Shown: positions 52,507 through 61,103 of the stretch, piece by piece | How the letters are laid out: each line of letters opens with the position of its first letter | How positions within the stretch are numbered: position 1 is the first letter of the stretch | Assembly (NCBI RefSeq): GCF_034351645.1 | Contig: NZ_CP133782.1 | Location: 191,001-255,000 of the forward strand | DNA from: Pseudomonas sp. DC1.2 | GTDB taxonomy: Bacteria; Pseudomonadota; Gammaproteobacteria; Pseudomonadales; Pseudomonadaceae | DNA length: 64,000 nt | Reading direction: 5' to 3' | Made by a program: the position numbers and the translations under genes | The notes under the pieces: generated by a model | The model's database searches: none | Told to the model about the DNA's origin: nothing | The model's input: the letters and a program-made list of their open reading frames with translations, nothing else

Positions 52507-52992
52507 ATGACTGACCAACAGAACACTGCAGCCAGCGAAGAAGAAACCGCACCGCAATTCTCCTTGCAGCGCATCTACGTGCGTGACTTGTCTTTCGAGG
52601 CCCCGAAAAGCCCGGCGATCTTCCGCCAGCAGTGGGAGCCGAGTGTCGGTCTGGATCTGAACACCCGTCAAAAGGCCCTGGAAGGTGACTTCCACGAAGT
52701 CGTACTGACCTTGTCCGTGACCGTGAAAAACGGTGATGAAGTGGCGTTCATCGCTGAAGTGCAACAGGCCGGGATCTTCCTGGTCAAGAACCTGGACGAG
52801 GCTTCGATGAGCCACACGTTGGGCGCGTTCTGTCCGAACATCCTGTTCCCGTATGCTCGCGAGACCCTGGACAGCCTGGTGACCCGTGGTTCGTTCCCGG
52901 CACTGATGCTGGCGCCGGTGAACTTCGATGCGCTGTACGCGCAAGAGCTGCAACGTTTGCAGACGGCTGGCGAAACCCCAACTGTGCAATAA
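52507..52992 (+). CDS. secB: Protein-export chaperone SecB
   Basis: A 161-residue tetrameric chaperone that hands unfolded preproteins to SecA. Hallmarks are [40 protein letters not shown], and the C-terminal [20 protein letters not shown] with PPV-type [12 protein letters not shown]. It ends with a bidirectional terminator. Confidence 0.97.
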   Translation: MTDQQNTAASEEETAPQFSLQRIYVRDLSFEAPKSPAIFRQQWEPSVGLDLNTRQKALEGDFHEVVLTLSVTVKNGDEVAFIAEVQQAGIFLVKNLDEASMSHTLGAFCPNILFPYARETLDSLVTRGSFPALMLAPVNFDALYAQELQRLQTAGETPTVQ

Positions 52993-53010
52993 GCGTTCAA
53001 TGCAGTAACG

Positions 53011-53038
53011 AAAAAAGCGCCGTAACAGGCGCTTTTTT
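53011..53038. terminator. Bidirectional terminator of secB and trmL
   Basis: AAAAAAGCGCC and GGCGCTTTTTT form a perfect inverted repeat with a six-base loop between the convergent genes. Confidence 0.95.
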
Positions 53039-53087
53039 CATGGGCGGCGCAATGATCGTTCTCACGCGCGTGGGAACGATCAAAGGG

Positions 53088-53543
53088 TTACTTGAAACCG
53101 AGTTGGCGCCAGCCTTCGTACACGGCAACCGCCACGGTGTTCGACAGGTTCAGGCTGCGGCAGCCTTCGCGCATTGGCAGGCGCAGGCGTTGTTCGCCGG
53201 GCAGTGCGTCGAGCACCTCGGCTGGCAGGCCTCGGCTTTCCGGGCCGAAGAGAAAGGCATCGCCCTCGGCGAAGCTAGCGTCATGGAAGGGCCGCGAGCC
53301 TTTGGTGGTAAAGGCGAACAACCTTGGATGGCCAAGGCTTTCCAGGCAACTGGCCAAGTCGGCGTGACGTTGCAGGGTGGCGTACTCGTGGTAATCGAGG
53401 CCGGCCCGGCGCAGACGCTTGTCGTCCATGTCGAAGCCCAGCGGTTCGATCAAATGCAGGTGGCAGCCACTGTTGGCGCACAGCCTGATAACGTTGCCGG
53501 TATTCGGCGGAATTTCTGGTTGGAAGAGGATGACGTGAAACAT
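53088..53543 (-). CDS. trmL: tRNA (cytidine/uridine-2'-O-)-methyltransferase TrmL
   Basis: A 151-residue SPOUT methyltransferase acting on the wobble base of tRNA-Leu isoacceptors. The N-terminal MFHVILFQPEIPPNTGNVIR, FLFGPESRGLP and the knot segment LNLSNTVAVAVYEGWRQLGF are diagnostic. The ATG at 53543 lies back to back with the ATG of the divergent gene at 53542, the two start codons overlapping by two bases. Confidence 0.96.
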   Translation of the reverse strand: MFHVILFQPEIPPNTGNVIRLCANSGCHLHLIEPLGFDMDDKRLRRAGLDYHEYATLQRHADLASCLESLGHPRLFAFTTKGSRPFHDASFAEGDAFLFGPESRGLPAEVLDALPGEQRLRLPMREGCRSLNLSNTVAVAVYEGWRQLGFK

Positions 53544-53982
53544 GCACGGCTCCGAAGGTAAAGATGAGCAGCATTCTACGCCGCAAGCCGATCCGCGTTC
53601 GAAACTATTCCCGCGGGTGATCGGGTCGCTGGCGATTGTCGGGATCATGGTGGGGCTGATGATTGGTCGCCTGACCACCCCCGACCCCAGCCAATTGCAG
53701 CAGGTGGAGGTCACGAACGACGGACTTGTGGTGTGGTTCAACAACGAACCGAAGATTCACGGCGAGGTAGTCGACGGCAGTGTGGCGTTGTTGTTCGACG
53801 CGGCTGGCAAAGCTCAGAAAGGTCAGCTCAAGGTCAACGACAAGGGCGTGAACTGGCGAGTTCGTTTGAGTGATGGGGGGTTGTTGCTGACGGTGATTGC
53901 TGCGCGCCCACTTCAGGGCGATTGGGCTGGCCGCGCGGTCGATGACCGCTGGCGGCTGGAGATTCACCTGCGAGAGCAATAA
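53542..53982 (+). CDS. Membrane-anchored hypothetical protein
   Basis: A 146-residue protein with an N-terminal cytoplasmic tail, one membrane span (VIGSLAIVGIMVGLMIG) and a periplasmic domain (VEVTNDGLVVWFNNEPKIHG, LLTVIAARPLQGDWAG). I do not recognise the family. Its ATG overlaps the ATG of trmL on the other strand within the sequence CATG. No alternative start upstream of the membrane span was found. The GAGGA site lies rather far upstream. Confidence 0.8.
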   Translation: MHGSEGKDEQHSTPQADPRSKLFPRVIGSLAIVGIMVGLMIGRLTTPDPSQLQQVEVTNDGLVVWFNNEPKIHGEVVDGSVALLFDAAGKAQKGQLKVNDKGVNWRVRLSDGGLLLTVIAARPLQGDWAGRAVDDRWRLEIHLREQ

Positions 53983-54186
53983 AAGAGGGAGTCCCCGGCC
54001 TGCCTGTACCAAGGTTCCCAAAACGGCGGGGCCCGCGCATAGCGGCGAGAGCCCGGTGTAAAGAAGGAATCCCTGACCTGCCTGTATCAGGGACCCCAAA
54101 ACGGAGCAGGCTCGTCGCGTGTGCGGTGTGAGCCTTGTGTAAAGAGGGGAATCCCCGGCCTGCCTGTACCAAGGTCCCCGAAACTG
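53982..54186. repeat. Tandem intergenic repeat, about 80-bp units
   Basis: Two full and one partial copies of an 80-bp unit starting AAAGAGGGAATCCCCGGCCT and containing GCCTGTACCAAGGTCCC. Units begin near 53982, 54060 and 54140, with spacings 78 and 82. The intervening CGGGGCCCGCGCATAGC-like parts vary more than the cores. Confidence 0.7.
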
Positions 54187-54272
54187 GGTAGTGAACTGAA
54201 TCACTGATTGGACTGTTGCAGGGCGCGTGCCAGGTTTTAATAACGTCCAGCAAAAAAGCGTTATTAGGCGCT

Positions 54273-54308
54273 AAAAGCCCCGAGATACGGGGCTTTGTCG
54301 TTTTTTTT
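54273..54308 (+). terminator. Intrinsic terminator after the repeat block
   Basis: AAAGCCCCG and CGGGGCTTT form a stem with a five-base loop, followed after four bases by eight T. Confidence 0.8.
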
Positions 54309-54405
54309 GAGTGGGTTTTATTGCGCTTGGAGGCGGGGTTTGCGGTCAACGGTTGTGCGCGATTGCGGTTCACAGTGCATTGCGGCGGTGCATTCGGCCC
54401 CAAAT

Positions 54406-54503
54406 GCATCGCGGGCAAGCCCGCTCTCACAAGGATCAAGGGCCTTCACTCGATCGTGAAAACACTGAAAATCCACTGTGTGAGCGGGCTTGCCCGCGAT
54501 GGG
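54406..54503. repeat. REP doublet (REPIN-like)
   Basis: CATCGCGGGCAAGCCCGCTC and GAGCGGGCTTGCCCGCGATG are inverted REP elements about 55 bp apart, of a different sequence class from the doublet at 40744. Confidence 0.88.
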
Positions 54504-54534
54504 GTCTAACGATCAGCGCAGATTAAGAGGTTGT

Positions 54535-55971
54535 TTAGCCCTCATCCCCTTCATCATCATCCCCGCCATCAACTTTCATCCCCAATTCCTTGATCTTGCG
54601 CGTCAGGGTATTGCGCCCCCAGCCCAGCAGCACGGCGGCATCGCGGCGGCGGCCGGCGGTATGTTTGAGGGCGGTTTCGATCATGATCCGCTCGAAGGCC
54701 GGTACGGCGCTGTCGAGCAGGCTCGACTGGCCGCGGCCCAGCGCTTGGTCTGCCCACTGGCGCAGCGCCTGCTCCCAATTGGTGGCCGGTGCTGCATCCT
54801 GCGGCAGGCTCAGCAGTTCTGGCGGCAGGTCGCTGATGTGTACTTCGCGACCTGAAGCCATCACCGTGATCCAGCGGCAGGTGTTCTCCAGCTGGCGCAC
54901 GTTGCCGCCCCACGGCAGGTTCTTCAGGTATTCCTCGGTCTCGCTTTTGAGCAGCTTCGGCTCTACCGCCATTTCCTGGGCGGCGCGGCCAAGGAAGTGT
55001 TTGGCGAGGGTCGGGATGTCTTCGCGACGGTCCGATAACCGTGGGATATGAATACGGATCACGTTGAGGCGATGGAACAAGTCTTCGCGAAATTTCCCGG
55101 CGTGTACCAGGGTTTCCAGATTCTGGTGGGTCGCGGCGATGATTCGTACATCAACCTTGACTGGCGTATGACCGCCAACACGATAGAATTCGCCGTCGGC
55201 GAGCACCCGTAGCAAACGGGTCTGGGTGTCTGCCGGCATGTCGCCGATTTCATCGAGGAACAGCGTGCCGCCGTCGGCTTGTTCAAAACGCCCGCGCCGC
55301 AGATTGGCGGCACCGGTGAACGCCCCTTTCTCATGTCCGAACAGCTCGGATTCCATCAAGTCTTTAGGGATTGCCGCCATGTTCAGCGCAATGAACGGCG
55401 AGGCCGCACGTGGGCTGTGACGATGCAGGGCGTGGGCGACCAGCTCTTTGCCAGTCCCGGATTCACCGTTGATCAGCACTGTGATGTTGGAGTGGCTCAA
55501 GCGCCCAATGGCGCGAAAAACTTCCTGCATCGCCGGCGCTTCGCCAATGATTTCCGGGGTGCGGGTCAGGGTTGGGACGACTTCCAGACCTTGCTGTTCC
55601 TGCGCGTGCAGGTTGGCGCGCTTGACCAGCGATACCGCTTCGTCCACATCAAACGGTTTGGGCAGGTATTCAAACGCCCCGCCCTGATAGGAGGCTACCG
55701 CGCTGTCGAGGTCGGAGTGAGCGGTCATGATAATGACCGGCAGCCGTGGGTGTTGTTCGCGAATCCGCGCCAAAAGGTCCAGACCGCTGGCGCCCGGCAT
55801 GCGAATGTCGGAGATGATCACGTCCGGCTGCTGACGTGCCAGGCGGCTCATCACGCCATCGGCGCTGTCAAAGCTCTGCGTGGTCATGCCTTCCTGTTGC
55901 AAGGCTTTTTCCAGGACCCAACGGATAGAACGGTCGTCATCGACGATCCACACGGTTTCACTACGGCTCAT
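54535..55971 (-). CDS. ntrC: Nitrogen regulator NtrC (NR-I)
   Basis: The response regulator of the NtrB/NtrC system, an activator of sigma-54 promoters under nitrogen limitation. The 478-residue protein has a receiver domain with phospho-acceptor D55 in VIISDIRMPG, an AAA+ domain with Walker A INGESGTGKEL, the sigma-54-contact motif GAFTGA, and a C-terminal Fis-type helix-turn-helix (DAAVLLGWGRNTLTRKIKEL). It overlaps ntrB by four bases. Target candidates in this window are glnA, the GabP-like permease and perhaps the 70-aa gene. Confidence 0.98.
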   Translation of the reverse strand: MSRSETVWIVDDDRSIRWVLEKALQQEGMTTQSFDSADGVMSRLARQQPDVIISDIRMPGASGLDLLARIREQHPRLPVIIMTAHSDLDSAVASYQGGAFEYLPKPFDVDEAVSLVKRANLHAQEQQGLEVVPTLTRTPEIIGEAPAMQEVFRAIGRLSHSNITVLINGESGTGKELVAHALHRHSPRAASPFIALNMAAIPKDLMESELFGHEKGAFTGAANLRRGRFEQADGGTLFLDEIGDMPADTQTRLLRVLADGEFYRVGGHTPVKVDVRIIAATHQNLETLVHAGKFREDLFHRLNVIRIHIPRLSDRREDIPTLAKHFLGRAAQEMAVEPKLLKSETEEYLKNLPWGGNVRQLENTCRWITVMASGREVHISDLPPELLSLPQDAAPATNWEQALRQWADQALGRGQSSLLDSAVPAFERIMIETALKHTAGRRRDAAVLLGWGRNTLTRKIKELGMKVDGGDDDEGDEG

Positions 55972-57053
55972 GTCGATGTGGCTCCTTGTTCCAGTGGCAG
56001 AAAGATCGAGAAGGTGGTGTGGCCTGGATGGCTTTCACATTCGATCAGGCCCTGGTGCTGGCTGATGATGTTCTGAGTAATGGCCAGGCCCAGCCCTGTA
56101 CCGTCGGGGCGGCCGCTGACCATTGGGAAGAAAATGGTGTCTTGCAGTTCGCTGGGAATCCCTGGACCGTTGTCGATAATTTCGATCTTGGTCACCAAGC
56201 GATGACGAATGTGGCCGATGGTGAACTGGCGCATGGCGCGGGTGCGCAAACTGATGCGGCCCAGACGCAGCTCATTCTGGCTGCTGATGGCCTGCATGGC
56301 GTTGCGCACGATGTTCAATACGGCCTGAATCATTTGCTCGCGGTCGATCAACACGTCGGGAATGCTGGGGTCATAATCGCGCACCAATGTGATGCAACCC
56401 TGGCTTTCAGCCTCGACCAAGTGACACACGCGCTCCAATACTTCATGAACATTGCACATGGCCAGCGACGGCAGTTTGTTGGAGCCGAGCATCCGGTCCA
56501 CCAAGTTACGCAGGCGGTCGGCTTCTTCGATGATGACGTTGGTGTAGTCGCGCAGGCTCTCTTCTGGCAGTTCGCGGGCTAGCAATTGCGCCGCTCCACG
56601 GATCCCGCCCAAGGGGTTTTTGATTTCATGAGCCAGGCCGCGTACCAGCATCTTGCTGGTTTCCTGCTTGGACAACTGCGCCTCTTCCTTGGTTATTCGC
56701 AGCAAGCGGTCGCGCGGGTGGACTTCCAGCAGCAGCAGGGTGTCGCCGTTGCTCAGGATGGGGGTCACCGCGTAATCAACCGTCAGGGTCTGGCCAGTCA
56801 GGGCGGTAAGCATCGCTTCGCGCTTAGTGAACGGATGCGCTTGCTCGACGGCCTGGCGCAGCGAATTGAGCGCCTCGGTGGACTCGGTAAACAACTCACT
56901 GATGAATTGGCCATGGCTACGCTGGCCACTGATAGCCAACAGCATCTCTGCCGCCGGGTTCATGTACTCAAGGCGCAATTCGGCGTCGAGCAGAATGGTT
57001 GCGGTGGTCAGGTTATCGAGTAGCAAGCGGTGCAGTGCGTCGCTTATGGTCAT
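55968..57053 (-). CDS. ntrB: Nitrogen sensor kinase NtrB (NR-II)
   Basis: A 361-residue cytoplasmic histidine kinase/phosphatase. It has an N-terminal PAS domain (ATILLDAELRLEYMNPAAEM), the phospho-accepting H142 in GLAHEIKNPLGGIRGAAQLL, and the ATP-binding N box (AVLNIVRNAMQAI) and G boxes (IIDNGPGIPSEL, GRPDGTGLGLAITQNI). PII binding is known for the family. It is the first gene of the ntrBC operon; the glnA gene lies 2.3 kb upstream behind three other genes. Confidence 0.97.
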   Translation of the reverse strand: MTISDALHRLLLDNLTTATILLDAELRLEYMNPAAEMLLAISGQRSHGQFISELFTESTEALNSLRQAVEQAHPFTKREAMLTALTGQTLTVDYAVTPILSNGDTLLLLEVHPRDRLLRITKEEAQLSKQETSKMLVRGLAHEIKNPLGGIRGAAQLLARELPEESLRDYTNVIIEEADRLRNLVDRMLGSNKLPSLAMCNVHEVLERVCHLVEAESQGCITLVRDYDPSIPDVLIDREQMIQAVLNIVRNAMQAISSQNELRLGRISLRTRAMRQFTIGHIRHRLVTKIEIIDNGPGIPSELQDTIFFPMVSGRPDGTGLGLAITQNIISQHQGLIECESHPGHTTFSIFLPLEQGATST

Positions 57054-57283
57054 CAGGACCTCTTTTGGAGCAGGGCGCGCGCAAGAACTAAGCGCTGATG
57101 CAGGGAAAATGCAAAAACCAAACCAAAGCTCCGAAAAGAAGCGTTTAAGGCCTGAAAAGGGCGTTTTACGCTCGATCGCGTGGCGTTATGCCAGCTTTTG
57201 CGGGTACTTTCGAACCAAAATGGATTTGGATGTGGGAACGGTGCAACGTATCGCACCAATATAGTGCGCAAACCTGGGTGAGG

Positions 57284-57904
57284 TTAAAAAAACTTAAGGA
57301 AGGGATTTTTTTCTTCTGCGGGTTTGTCTTTGAGCGGGCATTCGGGCCGCTGACCGTAATCGGTGAGGGTGCAGGGCGTGACCTGGCGCTTCTGCGCGAG
57401 GGAGATGCGCAGCATGTGAAACGGTTGGTTGGCCGTGCGCTCGACGATTCGGCCCTGTTCGTCGAGGATTTCCACTGACAGGTTATGGCTGCCCCGGTCG
57501 ATGTTGCTCAGTGCAAACACCGGGCTGGGGCCGGGCTCGGCGGTAGGCTTGCCGTCCAGCAGCAAACGATAGCGATGGCCCTTTTGCAGGCCTGGTTCGC
57601 TGGTGACGCTGACGATCAGTTCGCCGGCACTGCTGCGTATCGTGGCATCAGGCTCGGGCACCAGCACACGAAGCATGTCGTAGCGGAACAGCGGTTGTTG
57701 TTCAGTTTTTTGCGCGGTGATCAGCGGTTTTGCGTTGCTGGGGTTGGCGGTCATGCGGTTGCCGGTGGCCAGCGGGACGCGCTTGGCACTGCCAGTGCGT
57801 GGCTGGTCGGTGAAGACCCGGTTGCCCTGTGCATCGACATAGGTATAGACGTCAGCCATCGCCGGGAAAGCGATCAGGCACGCGATCAGCAGCCAGCCCT
57901 TCAA
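57284..57904 (-). CDS. DUF4124-domain secreted protein 1
   Basis: A 206-residue exported protein (signal peptide MKGWLLIACLIAFPAMA). The N-terminal DUF4124 domain is clear: DVYTYVDAQGNRVFTDQPRT. The middle has KHRYRLLLDGKPTAEPGPSP and the beta-sandwich strand DRGSHNLSVEILDEQGRIVE. A sister gene upstream has the same two-domain layout and overlaps by four bases, so the pair came from a tandem duplication. They lie between ntrB and glnA, the usual Pseudomonas position. Function unknown, likely periplasmic. Confidence 0.88.
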   Translation of the reverse strand: MKGWLLIACLIAFPAMADVYTYVDAQGNRVFTDQPRTGSAKRVPLATGNRMTANPSNAKPLITAQKTEQQPLFRYDMLRVLVPEPDATIRSSAGELIVSVTSEPGLQKGHRYRLLLDGKPTAEPGPSPVFALSNIDRGSHNLSVEILDEQGRIVERTANQPFHMLRISLAQKRQVTPCTLTDYGQRPECPLKDKPAEEKNPFLKFF

Positions 57905-58416
57905 GGCGTATGCACCCGTTGCACGGTGAGTGCCACGCTCGGGCTTTGTTGCACGACGTTGTTCCCGTCGATTACTTGCACCGCGAGACTGTGGTCGCCG
58001 CGATCAATATTCACCAGTTGCAGGATCGGCACGTTGCTCGGTTGGCCGTAAGGCTGGTTGTCCAGCAAGAGCCTGAGTAGATGCGGGGCCTGCAGCCGCG
58101 GTTTGATCAGGACGCTGACGGTGAAGGTGCCGTTGTTGGCACGCAGGGCTTCTTCGGTGGGCAGTCCGGTCAGTTCCAGCACCTCGTAGGCGCTGCGCGG
58201 CTGCTGGCTGCTGCTGGTGGCTGTGGGCGAGGCTGGTGGGCGGGCCGGCTGGTGCTCAACGCTGTTAAGCGGCGGCAATTCCACCGGCTGCGCTTTGACG
58301 CCATCGGGCGGCTGGTTGCTGTAGGCGGTGTTGCCTGAGGCATCGGTGTACTTGTAGATCTGCGCGGCAGCGGGCAGGGCGACCAACAGCAACATCAATA
58401 GAAAACCACGACCCAT
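57901..58416 (-). CDS. DUF4124-domain secreted protein 2
   Basis: A 171-residue exported protein (signal peptide MGRGFLLMLLLVALPAAA). DUF4124 is IYKYTDASGNTAYSNQPPDG. The second half LLLDNQPYGQPSNVPILQLV and NIDRGDHSLAVQVIDGNN parallels that of protein 1. It is the upstream gene of the pair. No catalytic motif is seen. Confidence 0.88.
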   Translation of the reverse strand: MGRGFLLMLLLVALPAAAQIYKYTDASGNTAYSNQPPDGVKAQPVELPPLNSVEHQPARPPASPTATSSSQQPRSAYEVLELTGLPTEEALRANNGTFTVSVLIKPRLQAPHLLRLLLDNQPYGQPSNVPILQLVNIDRGDHSLAVQVIDGNNVVQQSPSVALTVQRVHTP

Positions 58417-58609
58417 AAATTCAACCAGAAACGAAAGCGTTGGGTTGCAGCATAGGCCACGGCGGAGGGCTTGGCATCGGTTGCTTACATTCCGTTATTC
58501 AAATCGTCGGCGTCGCTTTCGCCCGCAGGCTCGACGCGCGGCGCCTGAGTGAGCCGTTATGAGACTGTCTTTAGGCATCAAGAACTAAGGCAGCCTGTGC
58601 GGCTGGCGC

Positions 58610-59200
58610 CTATTTCGCGCCGTTCAGGCAGGGCGCTAACACTTCGCGCAAACCGCTGGCCTCGGTAGGCAAAATAAATTTGGCAATCAGTGGCTTGTCG
58701 CCTTTTTGTGTTGAGGGCACTGTCAACGTGACGAGCTGGCCGATGGCAGCCTTCGTCAGCCAAAAGCGCAACTCGCTTTTGCTGGCGCTCATCGCGAATT
58801 CGAACACCCAGCCATCGTCTTGCAGGCGCCTTACTGAGCCAAAGCCACTTATCCGGTAGTCGATGTGGGCGCGCCTGGCGGTGCTCATGCGCAGCGGGCC
58901 GTGCAGGGTTGCGTTCGGACCTTCATAGGCGTCGGCGTTGAAGCCCAATCGCTGCGTAGGGATTATCAATGAGAGATGGGCGTGGCAGCCGACCTGCAAA
59001 AGCGCTTGGCTGGTCTTGCTTCCATAGGACGCTTTGCCGTCGAGAAGTGCCATTTGATAAGGGTTTTCGGCGTCAGGTTTTTCTACCTGCCAGTGCATCA
59101 GCGAGGTCACGGAGCCCAAGCTGTCGGCCATTGCGCAAGCCGGTGTCAGCATCCCCGCGAGCAGCGTGAGCGAGCAAAGTAAGGCGTGCCCGGATTTCAT
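58610..59200 (-). CDS. Exported hypothetical protein
   Basis: A 196-residue protein with a signal peptide (MKSGHALLCSLTLLAGMLTP) ending near ACAMADS. The mature part has SVTSLMHWQVEKPDAENPYQ, a GCHAHLSLIIPTQRL stretch, and a C-terminal cysteine in REVLAPCLNGAK that may pair with the one in VGCHA. I do not recognise the family. It is downstream of glnA on the same strand but separated by a strong terminator. ATG at 59200 is chosen because the signal peptide begins there. Confidence 0.72.
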   Translation of the reverse strand: MKSGHALLCSLTLLAGMLTPACAMADSLGSVTSLMHWQVEKPDAENPYQMALLDGKASYGSKTSQALLQVGCHAHLSLIIPTQRLGFNADAYEGPNATLHGPLRMSTARRAHIDYRISGFGSVRRLQDDGWVFEFAMSASKSELRFWLTKAAIGQLVTLTVPSTQKGDKPLIAKFILPTEASGLREVLAPCLNGAK

Positions 59201-59306
59201 CGATGGCGCCTCGCAAAAACCGTGACAGTAGACGATGTTTTCTTGAGCGGCTTGCTCAATTGATATCAAGAGAATGCCAAACCTTCGGTCTCTACTCGTC
59301 GCCCAC

Positions 59307-59338
59307 AAAAAAGGCCTCCCGAAGGAGGCCTCATTTTT
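59307..59338 (-). terminator. Terminator of glnA
   Basis: GGCCTCC-CGA-AGGAGGCC is a GC-rich stem flanked by A and T tracts, just after the glnA stop codon. Confidence 0.93.
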
Positions 59339-59367
59339 GTCACGCCGCTTGCGCAGGCGCTACCGGA

Positions 59368-60774
59368 TCAGCAGCTGTAGTACAGCTCGTATTCCAGTGG
59401 GTGTACGAAGGTGCGGACCTTGATTTCTTCTTCGCTTTTCAGAGCGATGTAAGCGTCGATGAAGTCATCGGAGAACACGCCGCCTTTAGTCAGGAACGCG
59501 CGACCTTTGTCCAGCTCTTCCAGGGCTTCTTTCAGGCTGCCGCACACTTGTGGGATCTCTTTCGCCTCTTCAGGCGGCAGGTCATACAGGTTTTTGTCAG
59601 CTGCGTCGCCAGGGTGGATCTTGTTCTGGATGCCGTCCAGGCCAGCCATTACCAAGGCTGCGAAGGCCAGGTACGGGTTAGCCGCTGGATCCGGGAAGCG
59701 TGCTTCGATACGGCGAGCGCGAGGGCTGGACACGTAAGGAATACGGATCGAGGCGGAACGGTTGCGAGCCGAGTAGGCCAGCATGACCGGTGCTTCGAAA
59801 CCTGGGACCAGACGCTTGTAGGAGTTGGTCGACGGGTTGGTAAAGCCGTTCAGCGCCTTGCCGTGCTTGATGATGCCGCCGATGAAGTACAGGGCGGTAT
59901 CGGACAGGCCGGCATAGCCTTCGCCAGCGAAGGTGTTTTTGCCATCTTTGGCGATGGACAGGTGAACGTGCATACCCGAACCGTTGTCGCCGTACAGCGG
60001 CTTAGGCATGAAGGTCGCGGTGCGACCGTAGGCATCAGCAACGTTGTGGACGCAGTATTTCAGGGTCTGAACTTCGTCAGCCTTAGCGACCAGGGTGTTG
60101 AACTTCACACCGATTTCGTTCTGACCGGCAGTGGCCACTTCGTGGTGGTGAACTTCGATGACCAGGCCCATCTCTTCCATGGCGTTGCACATGGAGGTAC
60201 GGATTTCGTGGTCATGGTCGAATGGCGGAACAGGGAAGTAGCCGCCTTTGACGCCTGGACGGTGGCCTTTGTTGCCGCCTTCGATGTCCTGGTCGGACAT
60301 CCAGGAACCCTGTTCGGAGTAGATTTTGAACATCGAGCCGGAGATGTCGGACTTGAACTTCACCGAATCAAAGATGAAGAACTCTGGCTCTGGACCGACG
60401 AACACGGTGTCGCCGATACCGGTGGACTTCAGGTATTCCTCGGCACGTTTGGCGATGGCGCGTGGGTCGCGGTCATAGCCTTGCATGGTCGACGGCTCGA
60501 TCACGTCGCAGACGATGATCAGCGTAGTGTCTTCGGTGAATGGGTCGAGGACGGCAGTGCTGTCGTCCGGCATCAGGATCATGTCGGAAGCTTCGATGCC
60601 TTTCCAGCCAGCGATGGAGGAACCGTCGAACATTTTGCCTTCTTCGAAGAAAGCATCATCCAGCGCATCGCGAGCCGGCATGGTCACGTGGTGCTGAGTG
60701 CCTTTGGTGTCCGTGAAGCGCAGATCAATCCACTTGACGTCATGATCTTTGATGAGTTGAACCGACTTCGACAT
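59368..60774 (-). CDS. glnA: Glutamine synthetase, type I
   Basis: Makes glutamine from glutamate and ammonia with ATP, the main nitrogen-assimilation enzyme. The 468-residue subunit has [20 protein letters not shown], the metal-binding [15 protein letters not shown], the ATP region ([20 protein letters not shown]) and the adenylylation loop [14 protein letters not shown] with its target tyrosine, so activity is controlled by AMP addition. A strong sigma-54 promoter match lies about 100 bp upstream, so NtrC-P should activate it. Confidence 0.99.
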   Translation of the reverse strand: MSKSVQLIKDHDVKWIDLRFTDTKGTQHHVTMPARDALDDAFFEEGKMFDGSSIAGWKGIEASDMILMPDDSTAVLDPFTEDTTLIIVCDVIEPSTMQGYDRDPRAIAKRAEEYLKSTGIGDTVFVGPEPEFFIFDSVKFKSDISGSMFKIYSEQGSWMSDQDIEGGNKGHRPGVKGGYFPVPPFDHDHEIRTSMCNAMEEMGLVIEVHHHEVATAGQNEIGVKFNTLVAKADEVQTLKYCVHNVADAYGRTATFMPKPLYGDNGSGMHVHLSIAKDGKNTFAGEGYAGLSDTALYFIGGIIKHGKALNGFTNPSTNSYKRLVPGFEAPVMLAYSARNRSASIRIPYVSSPRARRIEARFPDPAANPYLAFAALVMAGLDGIQNKIHPGDAADKNLYDLPPEEAKEIPQVCGSLKEALEELDKGRAFLTKGGVFSDDFIDAYIALKSEEEIKVRTFVHPLEYELYYSC

Positions 60775-60871
60775 AGTGTCCTCCGGGTGGCTTCGGGCGG
60801 GTATTGGATGCCCTTAGAATTTGGGTGATGCCGGCGCGAATACTCTGCCATGGCAACCTGCCTCACAAGGG

Positions 60872-60887
60872 AGCAAATTGCATGCCA
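60872..60887 (-). promoter_or_regulatory. sigma-54 promoter of glnA
   Basis: On the minus strand TGGCATGCAATTTGCT matches TGGCACG-N4-TTGCW at all but one position, with the GG and GC pairs correctly spaced. It lies about 100 bp before the glnA ATG. A possible NtrC half-site, TGGTGC, is at 61001-61006. Confidence 0.8.
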
Positions 60888-61055
60888 GTGCCCCACCATG
60901 GGTTTTTTGCCCCAATATCACGCTTATAAAGGCATGAGGTGTCGCAAAACTGAAAATCACGCTCTTAAATGTAGCGCTCAAATCTCGGAATGACCTGTTT
61001 TGGTGCGCGAAAAACCATCTGCACATAAACTGGTCAAACCTTGAGCAATTTCCGC
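60888..61055. promoter_or_regulatory. glnA/thiI divergent control region
   Basis: About 170 bp between the glnA -24/-12 element and the thiI promoter. It holds the TGGTGC...CTGCAC partial dyad at 61001-61024, which could bind NtrC. No gene is seen. Confidence 0.5.
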
Positions 61056-61061
61056 TATAAT
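61056..61061 (+). promoter_or_regulatory. -10 element of the thiI promoter
   Basis: TATAAT, a perfect -10 hexamer, about 43 bp before the thiI start codon. The matching -35 is weak (TGGTCA at 61031, 19-bp spacing). Confidence 0.55.
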
Positions 61062-61103
61062 CCGCGCCCCCCTTTTTCGGCTGGCCCTCTGCGCGCTGTT
61101 TTC

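Noticed and set aside
53982..54186. Tandem repeats as CRISPR or as a protein repeat
   Set aside because: Spacing and spacer conservation do not fit CRISPR, and the open minus-strand frames lack starts and family similarity.
59203..60828. A 541-codon plus-strand frame opposite glnA
   Set aside because: Antisense shadow of glnA; glutamine synthetase motifs on the minus strand are unambiguous.
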